Assembly (NCBI GenBank): GCA_947501625.1
Contig: CANMWN010000003.1
Span: 1 to 64,000, forward strand
Reading direction: 5' to 3'
Source of the DNA: an uncultured Flavobacteriaceae bacterium
GTDB lineage: Bacteria > Bacteroidota > Bacteroidia > Flavobacteriales > Flavobacteriaceae
DNA length: 64,000 nucleotides
Position 1 is the stretch's first letter. Each line of letters begins with the position of its first letter. Shown here one piece after another: positions 38,371 through 46,322 of the stretch. The position numbers and the translations under genes were made by a program. Under the pieces are notes generated by a model. The model was not told where the DNA came from. It was given only the letters and a program-made list of their open reading frames with translations, and made no database searches.

Positions 38371-39402
38371 TTATTTTCTTTTTACCAATTCTATTTCAAA
38401 TAGTTTACTCCAGTTTTTTCCAGTTACATAGAGTTTGTTAGTTGCTTTGTCATAAGCGATACCATTTAAGACATCTAGTTGTGAATGTTGTTCAACTTTG
38501 TCTTTAAGGCCGTTAAGGTTGGCTACGCCATCAATTTTTCCAGTTTTGGCATCAACAATTAAAATAGAGTTTTGTTGGTATACGTTTGCATAAATTTTAC
38601 CATCAATGTATTCAAGTTCGTTTAGTTTTTCAACTTTTCGCTTGTTGGTATAGGCTTCAATAAAACTAACTTCTGCTTGTGTTTCAGGATTTAAAAACCA
38701 AATGCGTTCAGTTCCGTCAGTTTTAATCAATTTTTCTCCGTTGTTAGTCAATCCCCAACCTTCTAAACTGTTTTTATATTTGAATGTTCCTTTTTCTTCA
38801 AATGTGTTGAAATCATAGATAAAACCAATGCCTTTTCTCCACGTAAGCATAAAAATATTATCGCCAAACCTTGTCATACCTTCTCCAAAATATTGATTGT
38901 CTAAGTCTGTTTTTTGTAATACTTCACCAGTTTTTAAATTAACTTTTCTTAATGATGAACGCCCATTTTGACCAGTGCTTTCATATAAAAAACCATCATG
39001 GATTTCTAAACCTTGGGTATACGCATTTTTGTCATGCGGATAGGTGTTAACTATCTTGTAATCGTAAATTGCTGGTTCACTATCTGCTAGGAAATAAACT
39101 GTTTTGGTGATTTTTTTAGTCTTGTTGGTATAAAAAATTAACGAAGTAATGGTATGTCTTCCTAATTTGTAATCGTTGATATCAAGAGTTGTAGTTAAAT
39201 CATCGTTTACGGTTAGTTTTTTCTTGTCAATACTTATCTGAACCGAGTCTATTGGCTGATTGTTTTTTTCGGTAACCGATATTGAAAGTAATTCATTTGT
39301 TTTCAGTTTTTTAGGAGTATTTAAATTAAATTTATATTCTGTTTTGCAAGAAAAAAGTATTACTGAAACTATTACTATAACAAGACAATTTTTGAAACGC
39401 AT
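38371..39402 (-). CDS. Glutaminyl-peptide cyclotransferase-type lipoprotein
   Basis: The 343-residue protein has a lipobox ILFSC (C19). The C-terminal two-thirds forms a beta-propeller of the plant/bacterial glutamine cyclotransferase family: YTQGLEIHDGFLYESTGQNGR, LRKVNLKTGEVL, FGEGMTRFGDNIFMLTWR and YIDGKIYANVYQ. It would convert N-terminal Gln to pyroglutamate on exported proteins, including T9SS substrates. N-terminal residues 25-115 form a separate beta domain. Confidence 0.9.
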   Translation of the reverse strand: MRFKNCLVIVIVSVILFSCKTEYKFNLNTPKKLKTNELLSISVTEKNNQPIDSVQISIDKKKLTVNDDLTTTLDINDYKLGRHTITSLIFYTNKTKKITKTVYFLADSEPAIYDYKIVNTYPHDKNAYTQGLEIHDGFLYESTGQNGRSSLRKVNLKTGEVLQKTDLDNQYFGEGMTRFGDNIFMLTWRKGIGFIYDFNTFEEKGTFKYKNSLEGWGLTNNGEKLIKTDGTERIWFLNPETQAEVSFIEAYTNKRKVEKLNELEYIDGKIYANVYQQNSILIVDAKTGKIDGVANLNGLKDKVEQHSQLDVLNGIAYDKATNKLYVTGKNWSKLFEIELVKRK

Positions 39403-39454
39403 GTGTTACTATTTTTAACGTGTTTATTTTTATACAAATAAAACACTTTTATTG

Positions 39455-39484
39455 TTTGAAATTTCAAAAATATAGTTAAATTTG
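39455..39484 (+). promoter_or_regulatory. Promoter for rpmE2
   Basis: TTTG (39455-39458) and TAAATTTG (39477-39484) are 18 bases apart. The leader of about 45 bases contains a small AACG/CGTT hairpin (39501-39516). A ribosomal-protein operator is possible but unproven. Confidence 0.7.
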
Positions 39485-39534
39485 CAAACTCAAAATTAGC
39501 AACGTCAAAAAGCGTTGTGTTAAAATTTAAAAAA

Positions 39535-39786
39535 ATGAAAAAAGGTATACACCCAGAAAATTATAGAATGATGGCATTCAAAGATATGTCAAACGGAGAC
39601 GTATTTTTAACTCGTTCAACTGCAGATTCAAAAGAAACACTAGAAGTTGACGGTGTTGAGTATCCTTTGGTGAAGATGGAGATTTCTAGAACTTCACACC
39701 CTTTCTATACAGGTAAGAAGAAATTAATTGATACGGCAGGACGTATTGATAAGTTCAAAACTAAATACGCTAAATTTAAAAAATAA
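39535..39786 (+). CDS. rpmE2: 50S ribosomal protein L31 type B
   Basis: The 83-residue ribosomal protein has the type B features [33 protein letters not shown] and VDKF-like RIDKFKTKY. It lacks the zinc-binding CxxC of type A L31, so it does not need zinc. The ATG at 39535 is chosen because the reading frame upstream is only preceded by a weak GTG at 39517 and homologues begin MKKGIHP. A terminator follows. It forms the right-hand border of conserved genes before the accessory island. Confidence 0.95.
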   Translation: MKKGIHPENYRMMAFKDMSNGDVFLTRSTADSKETLEVDGVEYPLVKMEISRTSHPFYTGKKKLIDTAGRIDKFKTKYAKFKK

Positions 39787-39809
39787 GCATTTAGTTATAT
39801 ATAATTTAG

Positions 39810-39842
39810 AAAAAAGCCTCGATGTAAATCGAGGCTTTTTTT
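39810..39842 (+). terminator. Intrinsic terminator after rpmE2
   Basis: AAAAAAGCCTCGAT / ATCGAGGCTTTTTTT (39810-39823 and 39828-39842) with loop GTAA. Confidence 0.92.
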
Positions 39843-39867
39843 GGTTTTAGTATTTGATCAGCCAAAG

Positions 39868-39885
39868 GCTGAATGTGCTTCAACG
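39868..39885 (+). repeat. 18-nt direct repeat, copy A (island boundary)
   Basis: GCTGAATGTGCTTCAACG is exactly repeated at 40913-40930. CAACG at its end is inverted as CGTTG at 39901-39905, just before the stop codon of the next minus-strand gene. Confidence 0.85.
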
Positions 39886-39918
39886 CTTATTCGCTATACA
39901 CGTTGTTGTGTGGCGTTT

Positions 39919-40548
39919 TTATTTTTTTCTTGGTAAAGGTTGAATGTTCTTTTCTTTCATTCGTTTTAGGACTTCTTGGTTAATTTCTCGCATACTTTTT
40001 TCTTTCTCGATTTTGTCAAATTGGACTTTAGCATCTTCCGCCATATAGTCCTTTACTGATTTCTCCAAATATGGAATTGCCTCATCCCATTCTTTTTTGT
40101 GTCTTACACTCAACATATCAATGACAAAGGCTAAAGATTCGTAAAGCTCATTGATGTCTTTTTCAGTACTTGGCTTTCTTAATCCGTTTAATTCATTCCA
40201 CCAAGGTTTGAAATTTCCGAGTTTATCTCTGTTTACGTGAGCTAACATTAAATTCCTCATTTTCGTTAATCCGTTGTATTTTTTCAGATTCCTTATTACT
40301 GGTGCGCAAACATAAAGAGTGTCTCTTAAATTCTCGTCATCTTTAGATAATCGACTTAATATACTATACTCTTCTAGAAAAGAACAAACTTGTATAAATC
40401 CATATTTGCTGACTTTATATATCAGAAAATTTCTGTTGTCAGTTTGAATATTCTTTGTTTCTGTATAATCGAGATACATTTCAAGAAATATCCATTTTAT
40501 ATTTATAAGGCATTTTTGAAATTCAGTCAGTTCAGATTCTTTTTTCAC
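39919..40548 (-). CDS. Hypothetical protein with HEPN-like R-x5-H motif
   Basis: The 209-residue protein is not recognised as a named family. It is all-helical by appearance. MRNLMLAHVNRDK contains R98-N-x4-H104, which fits the Rx4-6H motif (with Asn after Arg) of HEPN domains, often RNases in toxin or defence systems. A basic, Lys/Arg/Glu-rich C terminus (170-209) follows. It starts with GTG at 40548; no ATG exists in-frame upstream, where an inverted-repeat element begins 30 bases away. It may be 5'-truncated by that element. The genes on either side (rpmE2, and an island of repeats) suggest a horizontally acquired accessory gene. Confidence 0.55.
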   Translation of the reverse strand: MKKESELTEFQKCLINIKWIFLEMYLDYTETKNIQTDNRNFLIYKVSKYGFIQVCSFLEEYSILSRLSKDDENLRDTLYVCAPVIRNLKKYNGLTKMRNLMLAHVNRDKLGNFKPWWNELNGLRKPSTEKDINELYESLAFVIDMLSVRHKKEWDEAIPYLEKSVKDYMAEDAKVQFDKIEKEKSMREINQEVLKRMKEKNIQPLPRKK

Positions 40549-40577
40549 TATGATTTTTGGGTTTGGTAAAATGACAC

Positions 40578-40854
40578 ACAGACCTGCTAAACGTAGTTCT
40601 GTAATTTTTGAGTAAATATAAGGAATTTGGGCAATTATTATCAGATATTAGACTTCCTATATCAATCTGATAATAATTTATCGAATAGCAAGCGAGTCTT
40701 GCGTTATTTGCCAAATTTCGATTATTGGGAGCAAAAATTGCAGAGCCAAATTATGTTTAGTAAAAGTTGGTGCATCGTTTTGGCTCGATGCCCAGCAAAG
40801 GTGATATTAATTTTAAATATCACTATACTAAATAATTTGGTTTAGCAGGTCTGT
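40578..40854. mobile_element. 277-bp non-coding element with 15-bp terminal inverted repeats
   Basis: The ends ACAGACCTGCTAAAC (40578-40592) and GTTTAGCAGGTCTGT (40840-40854) are perfect inverted copies. Inside are further hairpins: a 14-bp inverted repeat AATTATTATCAGAT / ATCTGATAATAATT (40633-40646 and 40665-40678), GCATCG/CGATGC near 40780, and GTGATATT/AATATCAC (40801-40808 and 40816-40823). No credible gene is encoded. No target-site duplication was found. It looks like a MITE-type element or a heavily folded non-coding RNA. Confidence 0.55.
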
Positions 40855-40912
40855 TGAAGCACAATCTTTTGGGATGGGAGTGCGAAGCACGAAGAAACAA
40901 AAGTTCAACTTT

Positions 40913-40930
40913 GCTGAATGTGCTTCAACG
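40913..40930 (+). repeat. 18-nt direct repeat, copy B
   Basis: GCTGAATGTGCTTCAACG is identical to 39868-39885. The 11 bases GTTGAAGCACA at 40853-40863 are the inverted form of part of it. It starts the long palindrome that follows. Confidence 0.85.
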
Positions 40931-41051
40931 TGTTTGTATAAGATTAGTTGCGTGGTTTAAGCACTAAAGTTAGCAAATAAATCACAGATAGAAAGTCCGC
41001 GAGGGCTTTCGTAAATAGGCTATTACCAGCAATTAATTTTATACGGTGTTG
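40926..41051. other. 126-nt imperfect palindrome, attC-like in shape
   Basis: CAAC (40926-40929) and GTTG (41048-41051) close the structure. The arms GTATAAGATTAGTTGC (40936-40951) and GCAATTAATTTTATAC (41029-41044) pair over 16 positions with two G-T pairs on the plus strand. A terminal hairpin GAAAGTCC-GCGA-GGGCTTTC lies at 40991-41010. It sits 13 bases beyond the stop codon of the DUF262 gene. The CAAC/GTTG ends and length resemble integron recombination sites, but the core boxes do not fully match RYYYAAC/GTTRRRY. A structured 3' UTR or non-coding RNA is an alternative. Confidence 0.5.
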
Positions 41052-41064
41052 GCATTTCGTTATT

Positions 41065-42834
41065 TTATTCCGCTGTTGTTTTTTCGTTTTCGATTTGCAA
41101 TATTTTTCCAAATTCAATAATGAGTAATTTTTCACGTTCCTCAAAAAACTCAATAAAGTTTTTAAATTCTAAATCAACATTTGGAATATTGTGAACATTT
41201 TTGAATTCATTTTGTTTGTCGTTGTTTGGATATGTTTTTTCAAGCCAAATCTTAAATTCCGTGTCTTTTTTCTCAATATTTGGGATTGCTCCAAGTAATT
41301 GAAGATTTCCAATATAGTTTAAATAGCCAATAAATGTATCTATATCATCTTCTTCAATTCCTCTTTTACGCAACTTTGTTCTTGTAAAAAGGCTTTTTGG
41401 AAAAATATGGTCTATGTGAAATTGATTATTATAGTCTAAATGTGGATATAACAATGATAAAACTGAAAAAGTGAAACCTTGTCCGTATTTGTAATAAGTT
41501 AGGTTTTCAACATCTTCGTCTGAAAACAATAATGATTTGTTAGTTCCTTTAAATTTCTCTACTATTTTGTCAAGTGGAAAAATAGTGTCATTTTCTTTTA
41601 TGATTTTACGAATTGGTCGTAATACATTATCTGGCTGACCACTAAATGCTCTTTTTACTAACGTTAAAATTAACCATTTGCGTATTTTCTCTTTATCTTC
41701 TAAATTGTTATTCGAGTCAGGATAACTGTCAGTTGCATTAATTTTATATAAATAATAGGCAATTGGAATTATTGCATTATTTGAAGTTAAGGTTTCTCTA
41801 TTATAACCAAAACTTGAAACAAGTTTTACTGCTATTCTGATTGAATCGGTTAGTTTGTCCCAATTACTCTCAATTTTAAGCATATTGGCTTTATTGAAAT
41901 TATCTACTTTAAAAGCAAAATCGCTAAAATCATTTATTACTAAACTCGATTTTAAAACAAAATCTTTATTAAAGTTAAATCCGTTTCCAATATCATTAAT
42001 TTCGTCAACAAACTTTATTATTTCTTCTCTTGCATCTTTTTCCTCCCATTGTGCTGTTGCTATTGACAATAATAAATCTGAATAACTCAAAATAGTTCCA
42101 CCACTATTAATTCTTATAAAAATGTTCAATACTTTGTCTAAAGATTGACTTTTCTCTTTGTAATAACTTATAAGTGGTGTAATGTGAATTACGTTATGTA
42201 ATTGAAATAGAGTGTTATTTGCAAAGTTTGCCTGTTCTTGAGTGTAATTTTGAAAAATTCCATTCTGAATTAGAAAACTGTTTACTTCTCCTGGTTCTTT
42301 TAAGTTTAAGATTTCTCCAACACAAAACCAATAAGAGTTTTCGTCATTCTCTTTTGCGTCTTCTTCAGTTAGAAAACGGAAATCAAATTCAAGTTCGCTA
42401 TGTTCAGAATTTGAAACTAAATTCAAATAAAGTTTTGTTTTAGGATATGCTTTATCGTTATCCCATCTTTTTCTTGGTAATTTTTCGGCAAATGTTCCTT
42501 TTAGAGCAACATAAATTGAAGTCAACCTTTGTTGACCATCTAAAATGGCAGTAATTTCTTCTTCTCCATTTACGTCTGCTTTTGAATTATGTCTATTATC
42601 TCTCTCGTGAAATTCTCGTAAAAATTCGTAAAATTTGAAGTCAGTCACATTCTCTTTTTCCACTTGCCAAAACAAAAAAGAACTAATTGGATAGTTTCTC
42701 ATTATACTATCAAAAAGTCTTTCGATTTGATAAGTGTTCCAAACAAATTCTCTTTGGATTGCTGGAAGTAAATATTTCTTTTTGTGAATGCTTTCTACTA
42801 CATCTTTAATCTTTAATGCTGTTTCGTATGCCAT
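41065..42834 (-). CDS. DUF262/HNH (DUF1524) GmrSD-type protein
   Basis: The 589-residue protein has an N-terminal DUF262 domain with YLLPAIQREFVWNTYQIERL, ISSFLFWQVE, the DGQQR nucleotide motif (99-103) and FIRINSGGTILSYSD (239-253). A C-terminal HNH-like DUF1524 region has HIDHIFPKSLF (H473, D475, H476) and YIGNLQLLGAIPN. Both halves of a GmrSD type IV restriction enzyme (which cleaves modified phage DNA) are therefore in one chain, though substrate specificity is unproven. It stands alone between the attC-like palindrome and a boundary inverted repeat, with no methylase nearby. Confidence 0.87.
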   Translation of the reverse strand: MAYETALKIKDVVESIHKKKYLLPAIQREFVWNTYQIERLFDSIMRNYPISSFLFWQVEKENVTDFKFYEFLREFHERDNRHNSKADVNGEEEITAILDGQQRLTSIYVALKGTFAEKLPRKRWDNDKAYPKTKLYLNLVSNSEHSELEFDFRFLTEEDAKENDENSYWFCVGEILNLKEPGEVNSFLIQNGIFQNYTQEQANFANNTLFQLHNVIHITPLISYYKEKSQSLDKVLNIFIRINSGGTILSYSDLLLSIATAQWEEKDAREEIIKFVDEINDIGNGFNFNKDFVLKSSLVINDFSDFAFKVDNFNKANMLKIESNWDKLTDSIRIAVKLVSSFGYNRETLTSNNAIIPIAYYLYKINATDSYPDSNNNLEDKEKIRKWLILTLVKRAFSGQPDNVLRPIRKIIKENDTIFPLDKIVEKFKGTNKSLLFSDEDVENLTYYKYGQGFTFSVLSLLYPHLDYNNQFHIDHIFPKSLFTRTKLRKRGIEEDDIDTFIGYLNYIGNLQLLGAIPNIEKKDTEFKIWLEKTYPNNDKQNEFKNVHNIPNVDLEFKNFIEFFEEREKLLIIEFGKILQIENEKTTAE

Positions 42835-43113
42835 ATTTTCTTGTTTCCTTTGCGGTCTGTTTTAATGAATGCCAACTAGTTATAAAAGTACTAAAATACT
42901 CTTTTATGGGTTTATATTTCCGGATAAAAGCACCTTTTGTTCCTGTTTACTGTTTTTATAATTTGTATAAAATCTAAAATTAGTAATAAAATAGTTGAAT
43001 TATGTTTGGAAAAAAGCCCGTCTTTTGAAAGGTGTTAAAAGGTATTACAAAAGGATTCTATCTAGTTTGTCAAAATTCTTTTGTAAATTTGATAAAGATG
43101 CCCTACCACAATT
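42835..43113. other. Gene-free stretch at the island edge
   Basis: No gene is seen. ATGCCAAC (42869-42876) is the inverted copy of GTTGGCAT (41048-41055), so the DUF262 gene is flanked by an 8-bp inverted pair. A TAAATTTG element at 43084-43091 with TTTG 14 bases upstream (43066-43069) may be the promoter of the beta-hydroxylase-like gene, although the spacing is short. The rest is AT-rich without clear structure. Confidence 0.4.
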
Positions 43114-43176
43114 GTGAATTGCTGCTTTTATAAAAGTATTCACTATATTAAAACATTCTATATTAAATTTCTCAAT

Positions 43177-43899
43177 ATGAATTTTCGTGCCATTACTATC
43201 AATATGTTAATGAAAACGGGTAATAGTATCATCAGTAGATATGACGGTGGTTCTAATCGTCCTGTTATTTTAGACGCTGTCACTTATTTTCCTCAATTGT
43301 CTATAATTGAACAAAACTTTGAAATTATTAAATCGGAATATGAAAATGTAAATAAACATTTTGAGATTCCTTCTTATCATGAAGTTGATCAAAGAAATTA
43401 TGCAATTTCAGGGAAAGTCGAATCAAATTTGAAATGGAAGGTATTTCTGTTATATTATTCTGGAGAAACACCTGAATTGGCCAAAGAATTATGTCCAAAG
43501 ATTTGTGAGTTAATTAAAGACATTCCTAATGCTTATAAAGTGTTTTTTTCGGTGTTAGAGCCAGGCAAATCAATTCCTGCTCATCATGGCCCTTATAGAG
43601 GTTACCTTAGATATCATTTAGGTTTAAAAGTGCCAAATGATTCACCACCACACATAAGAATAAAAGATCAGATTTATCAATGGAAAGAGAGAGATAGTTT
43701 ATTATTTGACGATACTTGGGATCATGAGGTTGTGAACAATTCTAATCAAGAAAGAGTAGTCTTAATTATTGATTTATTACGTCCTCTACCTTTTTTACCA
43801 AGACAGATTAATAATTTTATTACTAAAGTATTATTGAAAAAAATCAGAATTAAAAAAGTGCTAAATAATGTAGCGAAATTGAACAAAAAAAATGACTAA
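43177..43899 (+). CDS. Aspartyl/asparaginyl beta-hydroxylase-domain protein
   Basis: The 240-residue protein is of the AspH type of Fe(II)/2-oxoglutarate oxygenases. The core is VFFSVLEPGKSIPAHHGPYRG with metal His, YLRYHLGLKVP, and the second His in DDTWDHEVVNNS, followed by RVVLIIDLLRP with the cosubstrate-binding Arg. In bacteria such enzymes modify lipids or peptides; the substrate is unknown. The ATG at 43177 is chosen; a GTG at 43114 would add 21 hydrophobic/basic residues and may follow the promoter at 43084. It converges with the GNAT-like gene, 19 bases apart. Confidence 0.85.
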   Translation: MNFRAITINMLMKTGNSIISRYDGGSNRPVILDAVTYFPQLSIIEQNFEIIKSEYENVNKHFEIPSYHEVDQRNYAISGKVESNLKWKVFLLYYSGETPELAKELCPKICELIKDIPNAYKVFFSVLEPGKSIPAHHGPYRGYLRYHLGLKVPNDSPPHIRIKDQIYQWKERDSLLFDDTWDHEVVNNSNQERVVLIIDLLRPLPFLPRQINNFITKVLLKKIRIKKVLNNVAKLNKKND

Positions 43900-43918
43900 T
43901 TTATTCACTAATAATGAT

Positions 43919-44557
43919 TTAGTAGGTTTTTAGAGTGAAATTAAAAGACCATTTTTTAAATAAAATTACACTTAAGTATAATTTCAAAGGCTTTACATTT
44001 AACTTCCGTTTATATCTTAGAGTTGGCTTATTAAAATATTCGCTTATACTATAGTATTTAGTTATGCCTTTATCTTTAAAGTATTGGTAACTTTGATAAC
44101 GTAAATAAGGTGCTAAATTTCTACCTCTATAATTTTCGAATGTATAGGTGTTGTGTACGTAACTTTCTGTAGGGTTTATTATAAATTCTCTATCTCTAAA
44201 TAAAAAAGTTTGATGTTTAATAAATGAATAAATTGCAATTTCACCATTATACTTTATGCCTAAACATGTACTGCCGTTATTTAGGTCGCTCATTAAATCT
44301 TTATGGTCAATTCCAATAACATTATTTTTGATATAAGTAATTTCTTTTACACCAAATACTGATAATTCGTATTTGGAATTATCATCTCTAATTTGAGGAG
44401 GCTCTATATTAATAGAACCCAGTTCCCAATAATACGGCATAAAATCTAACCCAATTTTTGCGAACGTATTACGAATGCCATGAAGAAAAAGTCCATTTTT
44501 AATAATATTTAAGAACCATTTGATTTTATAGCGTATGCCTTTGTCTCTTTTTTCCAT
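43919..44557 (-). CDS. Putative GNAT-like acyltransferase
   Basis: The 212-residue protein is not confidently assigned. A segment NTYTFENYRGRNLAPYLRYQSY resembles the acyl-CoA-binding region of GNAT or FemAB-type transferases (RGxxLA), and the YFKDKGITKYYSISEYFNKP following strand fits the same fold. It ends with a basic, aromatic tail (about 180-212). Its neighbour is a beta-hydroxylase-like protein that converges on it. A role in envelope lipid or peptide modification is an inference from these relatives. Confidence 0.55.
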   Translation of the reverse strand: MEKRDKGIRYKIKWFLNIIKNGLFLHGIRNTFAKIGLDFMPYYWELGSINIEPPQIRDDNSKYELSVFGVKEITYIKNNVIGIDHKDLMSDLNNGSTCLGIKYNGEIAIYSFIKHQTFLFRDREFIINPTESYVHNTYTFENYRGRNLAPYLRYQSYQYFKDKGITKYYSISEYFNKPTLRYKRKLNVKPLKLYLSVILFKKWSFNFTLKTY

Positions 44558-44652
44558 TAAAATTTTTATTAGAAAATAATTCTATTGATTATAAATTTGA
44601 AGATGTTAAAAAGTAAAGTTAGTAAAATTAATAGGGAAGTCAAGTAACAAAA

Positions 44653-44676
44653 AACGCCTATCGAAAGATAGGCGTT
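44653..44676 (-). terminator. Intrinsic terminator after pdhC
   Basis: AACGCCTATC / GATAGGCGTT (44653-44662 and 44667-44676) with loop GAAA. On the minus strand it follows the pdhC stop and runs into a T tract. Confidence 0.9.
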
Positions 44677-44699
44677 ATATTTATATAATTAAGTATTTA

Positions 44700-46322
44700 T
44701 TAAACTAACATTGTTACTGGATTCTCAATATATCCCTTCAAAGTTTGTAAAAACTGTGCGCCAGTTGCACCATCAACCGTTCTATGATCGCAAGCAAGCG
44801 TTAATTTCATTGTGTTACCAACAACTACTTGTCCGTTTTTAACAACTGGTTTTTCAACAATATTTCCAACAGAAAGTATCGCTGAATTTGGTTGGTTTAT
44901 AATCGAAGTAAAACTTTCGATACCAAACATTCCTAAATTAGAAATAGTAAATGTACTTCCTTCCATTTCGGCTGGCGTTAATTTCTTGTTTCTTGCTCTG
45001 CCAGCAAAATCTTTAACAGATGCTCCAATTTGAGGTAAAGTTTGTTCGTTGGCAAACTTTACTACAGGAACTACTAAGCCATCTTCAACAGCAACTGCTA
45101 CACCAATATGAACGTGATTATTTAATTTCATGCGGTCATCAAACCATTGAGAATTCACTTGTGGATGTTGTTTCAATGCCAAGGCACAAGCCTTCACAAT
45201 CATATCATTGTATGAAATTTTGGTGTCAGGAATGGAGTTAAATTGCTTACGGAAAGCAATCGAATTTTCCATATCAAATTCTACTGCTAAATAATAATGA
45301 GGAGCAGTGAATTTAGATTCTCCTAAACGCTTAGCAATCACTTTACGCATTTGAGAATGCTTAATCTCATCAAAGTCTTCTTGACCTGTAGTAACAAATT
45401 TTTGAACTGGAGCACTTGAAGAACTTACAGTTGCCGGAACATAATTTTCTATATCACGTTTGATAATTCTTCCATGATCTCCCGAACCTTGTATAGTTGC
45501 TAAATTAATTCCTTTTTCTTCTGCTAGTTTTTTGGCCAATGGAGATGCAATAATACGTTCATTCGAATTATTTGAAGTAACTATTGGAGTTGGAGTCGCA
45601 GTTGTTACCTCTTTTTTATCTTCAATTTTTGTGCTTTCTTTAATTACTGCTTTTTCTTCTTTCTTTGGTTGTGAACTTGAAGCACTGAAATTTTTGACAA
45701 TAGCATCTACGTTTGTTCCAGCTTCACCTATAATTGCTAATAGTGAGTCTACTTCAGCAGTTTCACCTTCTTGCAATCCAACATATAATAAAGTTCCTGA
45801 ATTAAAAGATTCAAACTCCATTGTTGCTTTGTCAGTTTCAATTTCAGCAAGTATATCGCCTTCTTCAACTTTATCACCAACCTTTTTTAACCAAGTCGAT
45901 ACTGTTCCTTCAGTCATAGTATCACTTAATCTAGGCATTGTTACAACCTCTATTCCTTCAGGAATTTCAGTTTGAGTAGAACTTTCTTCTGGTAGTTCTT
46001 CTACTTTTGAAGTTATTTCTTCAGTAACTTCTTCATTGCTCTCACTTGCATTATGATTGGCTATCAATGCAGATACATCTTCTCCTTCTTCTCCAATAAT
46101 TGCTAATAATGAATCAACAGGTGCAGTTTCACCTTCTTTAAGACCAACATATAATAATGTTCCTTCATTAAAAGACTCGAATTCCATCGTTGCTTTGTCA
46201 GTTTCAATTTCGGCAAGGATATCTCCTTCTTCAACTTTGTCGCCAACTTTTTTAAGCCAAGTTGATACAACTCCTTCAGTCATCGTATCACTCAATCGAG
46301 GCATTGTTATTATTTCTGCCAT
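44700..46322 (-). CDS. pdhC: Pyruvate dehydrogenase E2 (dihydrolipoyl acetyltransferase), two lipoyl domains
   Basis: The 540-residue E2 core of the pyruvate dehydrogenase complex has two N-terminal lipoyl domains with lipoylated K43 and K165 in ETDKATMEFESF. A Ser/Glu/Lys/Pro-rich linker leads to the peripheral-subunit-binding domain (about 258-297, ASPLAKKLAEEKGINLATIQ). The C-terminal catalytic domain has the DHRTVDG active-site motif (H513, D517). It overlaps pdhA by one base (46322). The second lipoyl domain is nearly identical to the first, so the duplication is recent or conserved by gene conversion. Confidence 0.96.
   Translation of the reverse strand: MAEIITMPRLSDTMTEGVVSTWLKKVGDKVEEGDILAEIETDKATMEFESFNEGTLLYVGLKEGETAPVDSLLAIIGEEGEDVSALIANHNASESNEEVTEEITSKVEELPEESSTQTEIPEGIEVVTMPRLSDTMTEGTVSTWLKKVGDKVEEGDILAEIETDKATMEFESFNSGTLLYVGLQEGETAEVDSLLAIIGEAGTNVDAIVKNFSASSSQPKKEEKAVIKESTKIEDKKEVTTATPTPIVTSNNSNERIIASPLAKKLAEEKGINLATIQGSGDHGRIIKRDIENYVPATVSSSSAPVQKFVTTGQEDFDEIKHSQMRKVIAKRLGESKFTAPHYYLAVEFDMENSIAFRKQFNSIPDTKISYNDMIVKACALALKQHPQVNSQWFDDRMKLNNHVHIGVAVAVEDGLVVPVVKFANEQTLPQIGASVKDFAGRARNKKLTPAEMEGSTFTISNLGMFGIESFTSIINQPNSAILSVGNIVEKPVVKNGQVVVGNTMKLTLACDHRTVDGATGAQFLQTLKGYIENPVTMLV

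Noticed and set aside
40532-40714. 60-codon minus-strand frame inside the inverted-repeat element
   Set aside because: It lies across hairpins and overlaps the HEPN-like gene; no homologue or signal recognised.
39843-43113. True class 1-type integron
   Set aside because: No integron integrase and the core boxes do not match RYYYAAC/GTTRRRY, so only an analogy is kept.
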